Positions 55,053-64,000 of a stretch of 64,000 nt of DNA are shown piece after piece. The DNA is from an uncultured Lachnospiraceae bacterium. GTDB taxonomy: Bacteria > Bacillota > Clostridia > Lachnospirales > Lachnospiraceae. Numbering within the stretch: position 1 is the stretch's first letter; each line of letters starts with the position of its first letter. The stretch covers positions 1 through 64,000 of the forward strand of contig ONDO01000004.1 in the NCBI GenBank assembly GCA_900316625.1, in the 5' to 3' direction. Made by a program: the position numbers and the translations under genes. The notes below the pieces were generated by a model that had not been told where the DNA came from, did no database searches, and saw only the letters and a program-made list of their open reading frames with translations.

Positions 55053-58000
55053 TTGCGTAGAAGAATTTGGAGAATTTCAGAAGACCGATTTGACGATCCT
55101 AAACCGGAGATCCGGTTTATGCCGGAATCTATTGAATCTTCTTTCCTATGGAATGGTGAGAAAGAAGGTACTTTCCGTATGCTCTCCGAAAACAATGTTT
55201 CCATGAGAGGAATTGTCTATTCGACGTCCCCTTATGTTCATTGCATGGATCCTGAATTCGACGGCAATGATATTACGATCCGTTATCAGTTAAAGGAGAC
55301 AGAATTCTATCCGGGAGACACCATTAAGGGAGCCTTCGTTGTAGTCTACAATCGTGGAGAAGAGCGTATTCCCTTCTGCTTTACATTTCACAAGAAGAAA
55401 CTGGAGTCCTCGGAAGGGGAGATTCGTTCTCTGGATGAGTTCTTACGTTTGGCACAGAATAACCGTATTGAAGCCATGCAGCTCTTCTATAGCATGGAAT
55501 TCCGAGACTTTATAAGAGATGTTCAGCCAGAGCTGACCGCTGTCTTCCGTGGTTTTGCGAATGCGGTTCCATCTGCACAGAATTTTGAGAATTTTCTGGT
55601 CGCAAGTGGGAAGAAGCGCGGAATTGACTTCGATATCAACTGCAATGATACCGAGATCTATGACGTGAAGGATGACTGGCAGGGAAAGGTCAATTTCACC
55701 AAGTCCAACTGGGGTTTCTTAGAGATCAAGGTTACAACGGAAGGGGATTTCTTCGAGATTAATCATCCGGTGATCTCTGATACGGATTTCCTGGGGCGTG
55801 AATATATTTGGTCTTTTATCATTAAGAGATCAGCTCTTCATCGTGGTAGAAATCAGGGCAAGATGATCTTCTCCTCTGGCAGACAGACCAAGGAGATTGT
55901 AATTCGTGTTTCTCCGGACAGCGAAGAGAGGGTGGATGCAGGACTTGTAGATCATGAGAAGGAAGAGAGAATCTCCCTGATCAATGACTACTTTGAGATG
56001 CGTCTGGGGCGCGTCTCTGCAAGAGATTTCGCAAATCGATTAATTCGAATCACCGAGAAGGAGAGGGAACAGGAAGAGAGAAGACAGGAAGAGAAGGAAG
56101 GTTTCCTTGCGGCTGATCTGTCTCCCTGGTATCATCTTCTGATTGTATATGGACATGTTCTTCTTCATGAGAAGCAGGAAGCACTCTATCTGATTCGTGA
56201 TCTGAAGAATGAGATCGAAGATCGTCATAGTGCGGAGTGGGCATTCCTTCTCTATCTCTGCACCAGATTAGAGAGTGATGAAGAGTATCTGAGAAGACTG
56301 CGAGAGGAGATCGAGAAGATCTTCCGTTTGAACCCGGAAGATATGAGAATTTTTCTTATGCTCTTAGATCTCCGTCCGGAATACAGGGATGATCCTGCCA
56401 AGAAACTGAAGGATATTCGTCATTGGATCATGAATGGGTATCGTAGTCCTTTCCTTCTCTATGAGGGTTATGAGCTCTATCGCAGAAATCCTTTCCTTTT
56501 GTCTGAAATTGATTCATTCTCCAGACTGATCCTTCTCTTCATTTATCGTAAGAATGCATTTACAAGAGAACTTGGTATGCAGCTTACGGAGGTCATGATC
56601 CATGAACACCTGGAATTTGATCCTAATATTCTTCGAATCCTGAAGAGATGCTATGAAACCTATACAGAGAACGACCTGCTCGAGCAGATTATTCTCTATA
56701 TGATGAATCATGAGAAATATGACGGAGAGAGTGCACTCTGGTATAAGAAGGGAATTGATCAGGAACTTCGAATCAATGGTCTCTATGAGGCTTATATCTG
56801 TTCGATTCCTATGGAAGAAGCAGAGAACCTTCCGGAAGAGATTAAGCTCTTCTTCCGTTATCCGAATCAGCTGAATTATGAGCGGAAGGCCATGCTATAT
56901 GCCCTGGTTGTATCGGATCGCATTCGTGATTCGAGAACTTACAGGGAATATGTACCTTCGATCGATTCCTTCTTAAGGGAACAGGCAAGTATGCAGAGAC
57001 TTGATGAGAATCTTGCGATTCTCTATCAGAATGCCTTGGATCACCATCTGCTGACAGCAGAGACCAGTGTTCAGTTAAGTCATCTCTTCTTCGTGAATAA
57101 ACTCGTGGTAGTAAGACCACAGGCAGTAAGAGTTATCTATTATTCGGATGCCATGAAAGAACCGCTTATGGCTCCAATTGTCAATCGGATTGCTTATCTT
57201 CCGGTTCCCGACAGAAATGGTCAGATCTATCTGGAGGATGCGGATGGAAGCAGATATCTGGACAGTAATCTCTATTACATGACCCAGCTCTTATCTGGTC
57301 CTTCCTGCACAAGAGAATTGAAGATGGTCACTGATCGTCCACTTCCTTACATCATTCATGAATTATCATGCATGAATGTAGAGGATGGCTTCCAGGATAC
57401 AGATCTTGACAATATCGAGTACCTTCTGTCTTCGGAAGAGGTCAGACCAGAATACTTAAAGCAGATTCTGCCCCGGATTTCCATTCTTCTGAAGAAAAAT
57501 GGAAGAGAAGACCTACTGAATCGATTCCTCTGGGAACACAGAGAAGATGTATTAGAAGATAGCGAACTTCGTTCCCAGTGTCTGAGCTTTGGGATTATGA
57601 ACGATTATATGGAGGAGGCGTATGAACTCTTGCAGAATCGCTTCGTGCTTAAGATTCCGAAGAATCATATCCTTCGACTCCTGAATAACAGAATTCGTTC
57701 GACGGGGGCTAAGGCGGATGATTTCCTGATTGCCATGTGCGCAGGACTCATGATGAACGATGGTTATTCAGAGACAACGATTGCGTATTTAAATCAGTAT
57801 TTTACCGGACCGGTTGAATTCTTAAGAAAGCTCTTCGAACTTACGGAAGAAGAACGCATGGATAATGCGGAGCTGGCAGGTAGAACCCTGATCATGATGA
57901 TGTATCAGGATGAGAGAGAGTCTTATCCGAGCCGCATCTGGCAGGCATATCTTAGACACCAGCCCAATCGTATGGTTGCAGAAGCATTCCTTACTTTTTG

Positions 58001-58628
58001 GTCGCATGAATACCTGCATGGAGGAATTGTACCGGATGCTTCCTTCTTCGCAACTCTGATTCGTATGTGCAGGGTAGAAGATGATACCAATGAATCCTGC
58101 AAGATCGCTCTGATGCGATATCTCTGTGAGAGAGAATCCTTGTCGGAAGAAGAATACCGTATCTTAGAGCAACTCTTACGTTACCACATTGTCCGGAATG
58201 TATATTTTGCCTTCTACAAGAAGGCGGATTATCGTCTGACCGTCAAGTTCCATCTCTACGATAAGACCTTCATTGAATACCATGGAAATCCTGGCGAAGA
58301 GGTGACTCTGGTATGGCATCGTCCTGGGCAAAAAGATGTCACCGAACGAATGCAGGAGATGTATTCCGGCATCTATGTAAGACAGTTTGTTCTCTTCTTC
58401 GGGGATTCGATTGAATATGAGATCTATATTGAATCTCATGATCTTCCTGTTGTGAGAGATCGTATTGTAGGTCAGGAACTTCTAGGCGATGGACAGGATA
58501 ACTGTTTCCAGATGCTGAATCGCTTACAGAGTGATTATATCTATGGCAATGTGAAGGACCTGAAGACCGATATGGTCGAATATGACAAACTGAAACGTAT
58601 GACGACAGACCTGTTTTTTGGACTGTAG
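55053..58628 (+). CDS. DUF5717 family giant scaffold-like protein
   Basis: 1191 residues, no signal peptide or membrane segment. The N-terminal part (about 1-300) has beta-rich stretches, including YQLKETEFYPGDTIKGAFVVVYNRGEERIPF, resembling Ig-like domains. The middle (about 320-1030) is almost entirely helical and looks like a TPR/HEAT-type solenoid. The C-terminal 150 residues return to beta structure and end DLFFGL. This fits the DUF5717 family of Lachnospiraceae; function unknown. First gene of a four-gene operon with DUF5716 27 nt downstream. The start is uncertain: TTG 55053 with GGTAGGA upstream, or TTG 55032. Confidence 0.75.
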   Translation: MRRRIWRISEDRFDDPKPEIRFMPESIESSFLWNGEKEGTFRMLSENNVSMRGIVYSTSPYVHCMDPEFDGNDITIRYQLKETEFYPGDTIKGAFVVVYNRGEERIPFCFTFHKKKLESSEGEIRSLDEFLRLAQNNRIEAMQLFYSMEFRDFIRDVQPELTAVFRGFANAVPSAQNFENFLVASGKKRGIDFDINCNDTEIYDVKDDWQGKVNFTKSNWGFLEIKVTTEGDFFEINHPVISDTDFLGREYIWSFIIKRSALHRGRNQGKMIFSSGRQTKEIVIRVSPDSEERVDAGLVDHEKEERISLINDYFEMRLGRVSARDFANRLIRITEKEREQEERRQEEKEGFLAADLSPWYHLLIVYGHVLLHEKQEALYLIRDLKNEIEDRHSAEWAFLLYLCTRLESDEEYLRRLREEIEKIFRLNPEDMRIFLMLLDLRPEYRDDPAKKLKDIRHWIMNGYRSPFLLYEGYELYRRNPFLLSEIDSFSRLILLFIYRKNAFTRELGMQLTEVMIHEHLEFDPNILRILKRCYETYTENDLLEQIILYMMNHEKYDGESALWYKKGIDQELRINGLYEAYICSIPMEEAENLPEEIKLFFRYPNQLNYERKAMLYALVVSDRIRDSRTYREYVPSIDSFLREQASMQRLDENLAILYQNALDHHLLTAETSVQLSHLFFVNKLVVVRPQAVRVIYYSDAMKEPLMAPIVNRIAYLPVPDRNGQIYLEDADGSRYLDSNLYYMTQLLSGPSCTRELKMVTDRPLPYIIHELSCMNVEDGFQDTDLDNIEYLLSSEEVRPEYLKQILPRISILLKKNGREDLLNRFLWEHREDVLEDSELRSQCLSFGIMNDYMEEAYELLQNRFVLKIPKNHILRLLNNRIRSTGAKADDFLIAMCAGLMMNDGYSETTIAYLNQYFTGPVEFLRKLFELTEEERMDNAELAGRTLIMMMYQDERESYPSRIWQAYLRHQPNRMVAEAFLTFWSHEYLHGGIVPDASFFATLIRMCRVEDDTNESCKIALMRYLCERESLSEEEYRILEQLLRYHIVRNVYFAFYKKADYRLTVKFHLYDKTFIEYHGNPGEEVTLVWHRPGQKDVTERMQEMYSGIYVRQFVLFFGDSIEYEIYIESHDLPVVRDRIVGQELLGDGQDNCFQMLNRLQSDYIYGNVKDLKTDMVEYDKLKRMTTDLFFGL

Positions 58629-58655
58629 ATTCAAACGAAAGAAAAGGAATAGGAA

Positions 58656-59900
58656 ATGGATGGTTTATATTACGGAGTGGATCTTGGCAACAAGTTCACT
58701 GTCGTGAGTTTTTATGAACCGAAGATGAAGGAGCCACAGACCATTAGTATGGTGATGGGCAGTGAGGAATATCAGATCCCGACAGCTCTCTCCAAACGAA
58801 ATGGGATTTCACAGTGGTTCTATGGGAAAGAGGCCAAGCGCGCCGCCCAGGAGGGTGGAGCGACCGAAGCAGAGAATCTGTTAGAATCTGCAGAGAAGAA
58901 CACGGATATCTGGCTGGACGGTCAGAGATATAATTCCAGAGAACTGCTTGCGGTATTCCTGAAGCATCTCCTGGAGTTAAACGGAATTCCTCTTCGTAAG
59001 TCTGATGTCAGAAAGCTTGTGGTATCCGTTCCCAATCTTCGTATGGATACGGTGGAGATGATGACGGTTGTTGCTGCGAAGATTGGAATCTCTTCTTCCC
59101 AGCTCTGTCTTACCGACCATCGTGAGAGTTTCTATTACTATGCCTTGAATCAGGAAGCGCAGATCTTCCTGCACGATGTTTTGCTCTTTGATGCTTTTGG
59201 ATCCAAGATTCGATCCTGTCTTTTGAAACGCGATCTTACCAAGAAACCTCAGATTGTGACTCTGACCGAGGAAGTACACGAGATTGACAGCGATGAGAAG
59301 GACCTGGCTTTCCGTAAAATCTGTGAGAATACTATCCAGGGAAAGATTGTATCTGCTGTTTATCTTGTAGGAGATGGCTTTGATGGAGGATGGATGCATT
59401 CCTCCTTACAGTATCTTTTGCAGGGCAGAAGAGTTTTCATCGGTAAGAATCTCTATTCCAAGGGAGCGTGTTACGCAGGTCTCATTCAAGATGGACAGAA
59501 GGAATTCCCTTTCCTCTATGTGGGAGACCATGAGATGAAGATGACCATATCGCTCAAGGTGACGGATCGAAAAGAAACCAGGTTCCTTCCTCTGATTCGT
59601 TCCGGTAATAGCTGGTTTGAGTCTGAGAGCGAGTGTGAGACCTTGCTGGATGGATCACCTGAAATCGAAATCTATGTACAGAGGGCAGATAGTCACAGTG
59701 CCCATGTAGAGATGATGCGTTTCTCTGATCTGCCGGTGAGAGAGAAGCGATCTACCCGCTTGAGAATCAAGATGAAAGCTATTTCCGATCAGGATGTACA
59801 AGTTACGGTTACGGATATCGGATTTGGCGAAATTGCCCCTGGTAGTGGAAAGACCTGGACCCATACGGTCCATTTGCCAAAGGAGGAAATAGATGGGTGA
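58656..59900 (+). CDS. DUF5716 family Hsp70/actin-fold protein
   Basis: 414 residues. The N-terminus YYGVDLGNKFTVVSFYE looks like the phosphate-1 loop of Hsp70/actin ATPases. Further matches in order are VVSVPNLRMDTVEMMTVVAAK with LTDHRESFYYYAL (compare the Hsp70 NEPTAAALAY region), VLLFDAFGSKIRSCLL (phosphate-2) and SAVYLVGDGFDGGW (adenosine). Phosphate-2 lacks the usual GGGT, so ATP hydrolysis may be slow or absent. The C-terminal 110 residues are beta-rich, like an Hsp70 substrate domain. Pfam calls this DUF5716, function unknown. It overlaps the TPR gene by 8 nt. Confidence 0.78.
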   Translation: MDGLYYGVDLGNKFTVVSFYEPKMKEPQTISMVMGSEEYQIPTALSKRNGISQWFYGKEAKRAAQEGGATEAENLLESAEKNTDIWLDGQRYNSRELLAVFLKHLLELNGIPLRKSDVRKLVVSVPNLRMDTVEMMTVVAAKIGISSSQLCLTDHRESFYYYALNQEAQIFLHDVLLFDAFGSKIRSCLLKRDLTKKPQIVTLTEEVHEIDSDEKDLAFRKICENTIQGKIVSAVYLVGDGFDGGWMHSSLQYLLQGRRVFIGKNLYSKGACYAGLIQDGQKEFPFLYVGDHEMKMTISLKVTDRKETRFLPLIRSGNSWFESESECETLLDGSPEIEIYVQRADSHSAHVEMMRFSDLPVREKRSTRLRIKMKAISDQDVQVTVTDIGFGEIAPGSGKTWTHTVHLPKEEIDG

Positions 59901-60729
59901 ACTGATTCTATGCAGGATGCCAATCGCAGGCTCTCCTTACTACATTGAAGAAAAGGGAATCAATATCTATTCCCTTGAAGAATTAAGTTATTATATTGCG
60001 AATTCTACTTACCTTCTTACCCCTGCTTTTATGAACCGTCAGCTGATCTCCTGGATTGGAAGAGAACTGAAGGAAGTGAAGTTAGAGAAGGAATTAGAAG
60101 AACTCTTAGATGAGTCAACACCGCTTCACATCTTCTGTGGACATATTCTGGAATCGAATGGTCTTTTGACCCCATATGAGATTAGAGAGACCGTAAAGAA
60201 AATCTCAGAACTTGAGAATAAGAGTGAAGCTGAGTGTCGTAAGATTCGTGCTGACAGTATGCGAAAGAACGGCCATCTTACGGATAGTATCTATGAATAT
60301 GAGAATCTTTTGGACCGGAAGATTGAACTTCGCATTCCAATCGGCCTTGAAGGTGACATCTGGCACAATCTGGGAAGCGCATACATGGGACTTTTCTTCT
60401 TCCGTGAGGCGGAGAATTGTTTCCGCAATGCCTATGAGAAGAATCACAGACAGCAGTCTCTACGCGCCTTGCTTATGGCTTTTCTCGTTTCGAAGAATGA
60501 AGAGGGATTTCAGAAGGAAGTGGATCATTTCCTGGTCTCCCCGGCTCTTGTAGATGAGATTCGCAAGACCATAAAGGATGAAGAGAATAGAGAAGATCTT
60601 CTCGCTTCGAAAGATGAGATACTGAAGGAATTCGAAGAAGATGAGAAGGGAAGAGTGCAAGCTTCCGACAAAACGACCAAGAGATTAAACGACTGGAAAG
60701 CGGAATATATCCGTCAATGCAGGATTTGA
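59893..60729 (+). CDS. TPR-like protein of the DUF5716/DUF5717 operon
   Basis: 278 residues, cytoplasmic, mainly helical. An N-terminal 90-residue domain (ELILCRMPIAGSPYYIEEKG ...) is followed by tetratricopeptide-like helices (about 115-200, DSIYEYENLLDRK and IWHNLGSAYMGLFFFREAENCFRNAY). The C-terminus is charged and ends in KRLNDWKAEYIRQCRI. It probably acts as an adaptor between partners. It starts inside the DUF5716 gene and is followed after 3 nt by the membrane coiled-coil gene, so the operon is tightly coupled. Confidence 0.75.
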   Translation: MGELILCRMPIAGSPYYIEEKGINIYSLEELSYYIANSTYLLTPAFMNRQLISWIGRELKEVKLEKELEELLDESTPLHIFCGHILESNGLLTPYEIRETVKKISELENKSEAECRKIRADSMRKNGHLTDSIYEYENLLDRKIELRIPIGLEGDIWHNLGSAYMGLFFFREAENCFRNAYEKNHRQQSLRALLMAFLVSKNEEGFQKEVDHFLVSPALVDEIRKTIKDEENREDLLASKDEILKEFEEDEKGRVQASDKTTKRLNDWKAEYIRQCRI

Positions 60730-60732
60730 TGT

Positions 60733-61938
60733 ATGAGTATTCTTTTTGTGAGAAAAAAAGAAAAAAAGAAAGATCTTGATCAGGCCTTTCTCCGTGTAAC
60801 GAAGAAGATCCAGGAGATGGATAACTATGATGACCCGAAGAAACTCGAGCATTATATCCTTGATTCCTGTGAGCAGATCGTTCGCACTACGCGAGAGATA
60901 GAATCTGAGAGAAGAGAATATCGTGTCGTCACAGAGTATCTCAAGGACATTGAGAGTCTGTCGAATCTGTCATCTGACAAAGCAAAGGAACTTCATGGAA
61001 CGGCTCAGAAGATCTTGGAACTTGATCGAAGCAGAAGTTCTTATATGAAGGCTCCAAAACGGATTACAGAGGATAATTTCCATAAGATGGAAGAGGAGGA
61101 AGAGGATCTTCCTGGCATCATCGATCGTATGGAGAAGAATGAGATCTATCAGGAGAGACTCCGTAAGGATATGTCTTATCTCGAAGGCGAGAAGAGCCGT
61201 CTTGAGATTGAGAGGGAATCCTATGAGTCATCACAGAAGATCGTGAAGATTCTCTCCGTTTTACTTTTGGTGTCCTTCATTTCTCTTATTACCCTCATCT
61301 TCATTCTGGAACAGGTGACGAAGGAAGATACATCCTTCTTCTTCCTGGCTGTCTTCGTCATCGGATGTTTTGCCGCTGTAGGAATCTTCCTGAAGAATCA
61401 GTCGAATCGACAGGCAAAGAGACGTGCGACGAAGGGCCTGAATAATTATATTGGACTTCTTAATGTAATTCGCATGAAATATGCTAACGTTTCACGCGCA
61501 TTGGAGTATAATAAGGAACGCTATGACGTCAGGACGGCTGCCGAGCTTGCCTACATCTTTGAGCAATACCAGCTTACGGTAAAGGAGAGAGAGCAGTACC
61601 GCAAGAACAATGAGGATCTGGATTATTATTCTACCCGCCTCGAGAAGCTTCTTACGGAATTCGAACTGAATGATGTCCATATGTGGATGTCTCGTGTGGA
61701 TGCACTTGCAGATCATAAGGAGATGGTGGAGGTTACCCATCGACTGAATGAACGTCGTAGCAAGATCAGAGATCAGATTAAGGAAAACACCGAAGTCGTT
61801 AAGATGGAGCGTGATGAAATCGATCATCTGATGAAGGAACATCAGTACTATGTTCCGGAGGTAATTGAGATTATTCAGTCGGTAGACCGTATCTGTGGAC
61901 TGAATCAGTTTAAGAAGAGAACCCCCGGGGTACATTAA
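60733..61938 (+). CDS. Coiled-coil protein with a central membrane hairpin
   Basis: 401 residues. A basic start ([13 protein letters not shown]), a long charged coiled coil (about 15-165), two membrane segments (about 171-192 and 201-220) separated by a short acidic loop, then a second coiled coil (about 225-385). Both coiled coils would face the cytoplasm, with only the loop outside. I do not recognise a named family. It is the likely membrane anchor of the DUF5717/DUF5716/TPR set. gltX begins 23 nt downstream. Confidence 0.75.
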   Translation: MSILFVRKKEKKKDLDQAFLRVTKKIQEMDNYDDPKKLEHYILDSCEQIVRTTREIESERREYRVVTEYLKDIESLSNLSSDKAKELHGTAQKILELDRSRSSYMKAPKRITEDNFHKMEEEEEDLPGIIDRMEKNEIYQERLRKDMSYLEGEKSRLEIERESYESSQKIVKILSVLLLVSFISLITLIFILEQVTKEDTSFFFLAVFVIGCFAAVGIFLKNQSNRQAKRRATKGLNNYIGLLNVIRMKYANVSRALEYNKERYDVRTAAELAYIFEQYQLTVKEREQYRKNNEDLDYYSTRLEKLLTEFELNDVHMWMSRVDALADHKEMVEVTHRLNERRSKIRDQIKENTEVVKMERDEIDHLMKEHQYYVPEVIEIIQSVDRICGLNQFKKRTPGVH

Positions 61939-61961
61939 TATTTACTAAGGAGAAATACGAA

Positions 61962-63431
61962 ATGAGTAAAGTCAGAACACGTTTTGCGCCCAGTCCGACA
62001 GGAAGAATGCATGTTGGTAACCTTCGTACCGCACTCTATGCATATCTGATTGCCAAGCATGAAGGAGGAGATTTTATCCTTCGTATCGAGGACACGGATC
62101 AGGAACGTTATGTGGAAGGCGCAGTAGATATCATCTACCGTACTCTTCAGGAGACCGGTCTTATTCATGATGAAGGTCCGGATAAGGATAAGGGCGTAGG
62201 ACCTTATGTTCAGAGCGAGCGTCAGGCAGCTGGTATCTATTTGGAATATGCGAAGAAGCTGATCGATAAGGGAGAGGCATATTACTGCTTCTGCGATGAA
62301 GATCGCCTCAAGTCCTTAAAGCAGACCATTACTCTTGAAGATGGCAGCCAGAAGGACATTACCGTATATGATAAGCATTGCCTCCATCTCTCCAAGGAAG
62401 AGGTTGAGAAGAACCTTGCTGAGGGTAAGCCTTATGTTATTCGTCAGAATAACCCGACCACAGGCACAACGACCTTACATGATGAGATCTACGGCGATAT
62501 TAACGTCGATAATTCCGAACTTGACGATATGATTCTGATCAAGTCCGACGGATATCCCACCTACAACTTTGCAAATGTTGTCGATGACCATCTGATGGGC
62601 ATTACTCATGTGGTACGTGGTAATGAGTATCTGTCTTCTTCTCCTAAGTACAATCGTCTCTATGACGCCTTTGGCTGGGAAGTACCGGTATATATACATT
62701 GCCCTCTGATCACCAACGAAGAGCATCAGAAGCTGTCTAAGCGTTCCGGCCATTCTTCTTTCGAAGATCTTGTAGAGCAGGGATTTGTAAATGAAGCAAT
62801 CGTTAACTTCGTTGCGCTCCTTGGCTGGAGCCCTGAATCCAATGAAGAGATCTTCACACTTGATGAACTTGTAAAAGTATTCGATTACCATAGAATCAAC
62901 AAGAGTCCTGCAGTATTTGATTATGGTAAGCTCAAGTGGATGAATGGCGAGTACATTCATAAGATGAGCCCTGAGGCTTTCTTCGAAAAGGCAGAGCCTT
63001 ACCTTAAGCAGTATGTGAAGGGATCTTATGACCTCCATAAGATTGCAGAGATGGTACAGGGCAGAATTGAGACCTTCCCTGAGATTGAAGAGCATGTTGA
63101 CTTCATTAACGGTGTCCTGGATTATGATGTCGATATGTATACGCATAAGAAGATGAAGACCGATCCTGTAATCTCTCTGGAAGTTCTGAAGGCAGTTCTT
63201 CCTCTTCTTCAGGAGACAGAGGATTATTCAAATGATGCGCTCTTCGAACTTCTGAAGAACTTTGCAGCTGAGCATGGATGGAAGAATGGTCAGGTGATGT
63301 GGCCGATTCGTACTGCATTATCCGGTAAGATGAGCACTCCTGGTGGTGCGACCCAGCTCCTCGAACTCTTCGGTAAGGAAGAGTCCGAAAAGCGTTTGGA
63401 GGCTGCAATCAAAAAACTTGAAAATGCATAA
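61962..63431 (+). CDS. gltX: Glutamyl-tRNA synthetase
   Basis: 489 residues. The HIGH motif appears as HVGN in [21 protein letters not shown] and the KMSKS motif as [24 protein letters not shown] and [29 protein letters not shown] are typical of GluRS. The C-terminal anticodon domain is present. It charges tRNA-Glu. AAGGAGAAA lies 6 nt upstream. No terminator separates it from the preceding unknown operon, so they may be co-transcribed. Confidence 0.96.
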   Translation: MSKVRTRFAPSPTGRMHVGNLRTALYAYLIAKHEGGDFILRIEDTDQERYVEGAVDIIYRTLQETGLIHDEGPDKDKGVGPYVQSERQAAGIYLEYAKKLIDKGEAYYCFCDEDRLKSLKQTITLEDGSQKDITVYDKHCLHLSKEEVEKNLAEGKPYVIRQNNPTTGTTTLHDEIYGDINVDNSELDDMILIKSDGYPTYNFANVVDDHLMGITHVVRGNEYLSSSPKYNRLYDAFGWEVPVYIHCPLITNEEHQKLSKRSGHSSFEDLVEQGFVNEAIVNFVALLGWSPESNEEIFTLDELVKVFDYHRINKSPAVFDYGKLKWMNGEYIHKMSPEAFFEKAEPYLKQYVKGSYDLHKIAEMVQGRIETFPEIEEHVDFINGVLDYDVDMYTHKKMKTDPVISLEVLKAVLPLLQETEDYSNDALFELLKNFAAEHGWKNGQVMWPIRTALSGKMSTPGGATQLLELFGKEESEKRLEAAIKKLENA

Positions 63432-63538
63432 AGACTTATCTTGCATCTTTTGAAATTCTATCTAGAATATAGATATGCGTATTTTTGATAGAAGATGACC
63501 TGTATTTTCAGGTTTATAATGAGACGACCAGGTGTAGT

Positions 63539-64000
63539 ATGCCCGATGTTTCTCAGCAGCTCGCAATTGAATGGGGGAAGAAACCCTTGCTTTTGATTGC
63601 AGGACCAGGATCTGGTAAGACAACCGTTCTGGTCAATCGAATAAAGTATCTTATGGAAGAAAGCTGTCTTGCAGCCGACCGCATTCTGGTAATTACCTTT
63701 ACCAGAGAAGCGGCCCGGCAGATGCAGGACCGCTTTCTTTTGCTTTGTCCAAAAGACGGGAATGGGGTTCATTTTGCTACTTTTCATTCCGCCTTTTTTC
63801 ATATGCTGACAGAGAATCTTGGCTACCGACAGGATGACCTGATGACGGATAAGATGCGTCATGAATTCTTAAAGGAGATCCTAAGGGAAGAAGGGCTTCG
63901 ACTGGAGGATGCGGAAGGAATTGAGAAGGAACTGTCCGCAGCCAAGAATCGAATGACAAAGCCCAAGGAAAACTATGTCAGCATCTATCATAAGTATGAG
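63539..64000 (+). CDS. UvrD/Rep-family helicase, N-terminal part (cut by window edge)
   Basis: 154 residues are visible, still open at the edge. Superfamily 1A motifs: Q-motif-like SQQLAIEW, Walker A IAGPGSGKTTVLVNRI, motif Ia ILVITFTREAARQMQDRF and motif Ib ATFHSAFFHML. The start MPDVSQQLAIEW lies close to the Q-motif, as usual for UvrD/PcrA-like enzymes. AGGTG lies 4 nt upstream of the ATG. It could be PcrA itself or a diverged paralogue; the rest is needed to tell. Confidence 0.85.
   Translation, partial: MPDVSQQLAIEWGKKPLLLIAGPGSGKTTVLVNRIKYLMEESCLAADRILVITFTREAARQMQDRFLLLCPKDGNGVHFATFHSAFFHMLTENLGYRQDDLMTDKMRHEFLKEILREEGLRLEDAEGIEKELSAAKNRMTKPKENYVSIYHKYE

Noticed and set aside
1..64000. 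tRNA, rRNA, CRISPR array, prophage or replication origin
   Set aside because: No cloverleaf, rRNA segment, spaced repeats, phage gene cluster or DnaA-box cluster was recognised by eye; a tRNAscan/Infernal run would settle the RNA genes.

Overview
This window looks like chromosomal DNA of an anaerobic, low-to-mid GC member of the Clostridia, most likely family Lachnospiraceae. The evidence is the mix of clostridial families (DUF1385, DUF4364, DUF6033, DUF6465, DUF5716/DUF5717, an Nfn-type bifurcating oxidoreductase, a fused 2-hydroxyacyl-CoA-dehydratase-activator protein), the AddAB recombination nuclease, strong AGGAGG-type ribosome sites, sigma-A promoters and U-tailed terminators. Genus cannot be fixed from the sequence alone. 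A cellobiose phosphorylase suggests a plant-fibre user, and one sigma-D-like promoter hints at motility.

Layout. 1-123: right end of an IS200/IS605-type element. 185-8809: GNAT acetyltransferase, ABC-F ATPase, two YitT-type membrane proteins, a Lon-like ATPase without protease domain, a nitrilase-HD fusion and a CapA-like protein. 8919-14162: DUF6033 protein behind a sigma-D-like promoter, cellobiose phosphorylase, C69 peptidase. 14167-17482: membrane-lipid operon (PAP2-like, flippase-like, PssA, Psd) making phosphatidylethanolamine. 17549-21359 (minus strand): asnB, DUF4364 regulator, malic enzyme. 21615-26856: rho, rpmE, DUF1385, prmC, prfA (transcription termination and translation). 26937-33969: addB-addA. 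34094-36129: small acidic protein, lipoprotein foldase candidate, histone-H1-like DUF6465 protein. 36436-42928 (minus strand): htpG with a CIRCE element upstream, and a 1414-residue Fe-S activator fusion. 43133-49208: rhomboid-like protein, glnS, DUF2225, VanZ-like, argS. 49224-51372: two G3E-type GTPases, one very His-rich and one fused to a DUF1980-like domain, a likely metal-homeostasis pair. 51444-53722: nfnAB. 53818-54906 (minus strand): PLP aminotransferase resembling CobD/HisC. 55053-61938: four-gene operon of unknown function (DUF5717, Hsp70-like DUF5716, TPR protein, coiled-coil membrane protein) running into gltX. 63539-64000: start of a UvrD-like helicase cut by the window edge.

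Most of the window is ordinary housekeeping sequence. The best candidate for an undescribed system is the DUF5717-DUF5716-TPR-coiled-coil operon: an actin/Hsp70-fold ATPase, a giant helical scaffold, an adaptor and a membrane anchor. Other points worth a second look are the fused activator with an internal pseudo-dimer, the paired GTPases, the CIRCE element on htpG, a probable attenuator before asnB, the sigma-D-like promoter at 8919, and two enzymes with altered catalytic motifs. No tRNA, rRNA or CRISPR array was recognised. All family assignments are by eye from motifs; no database search was run.
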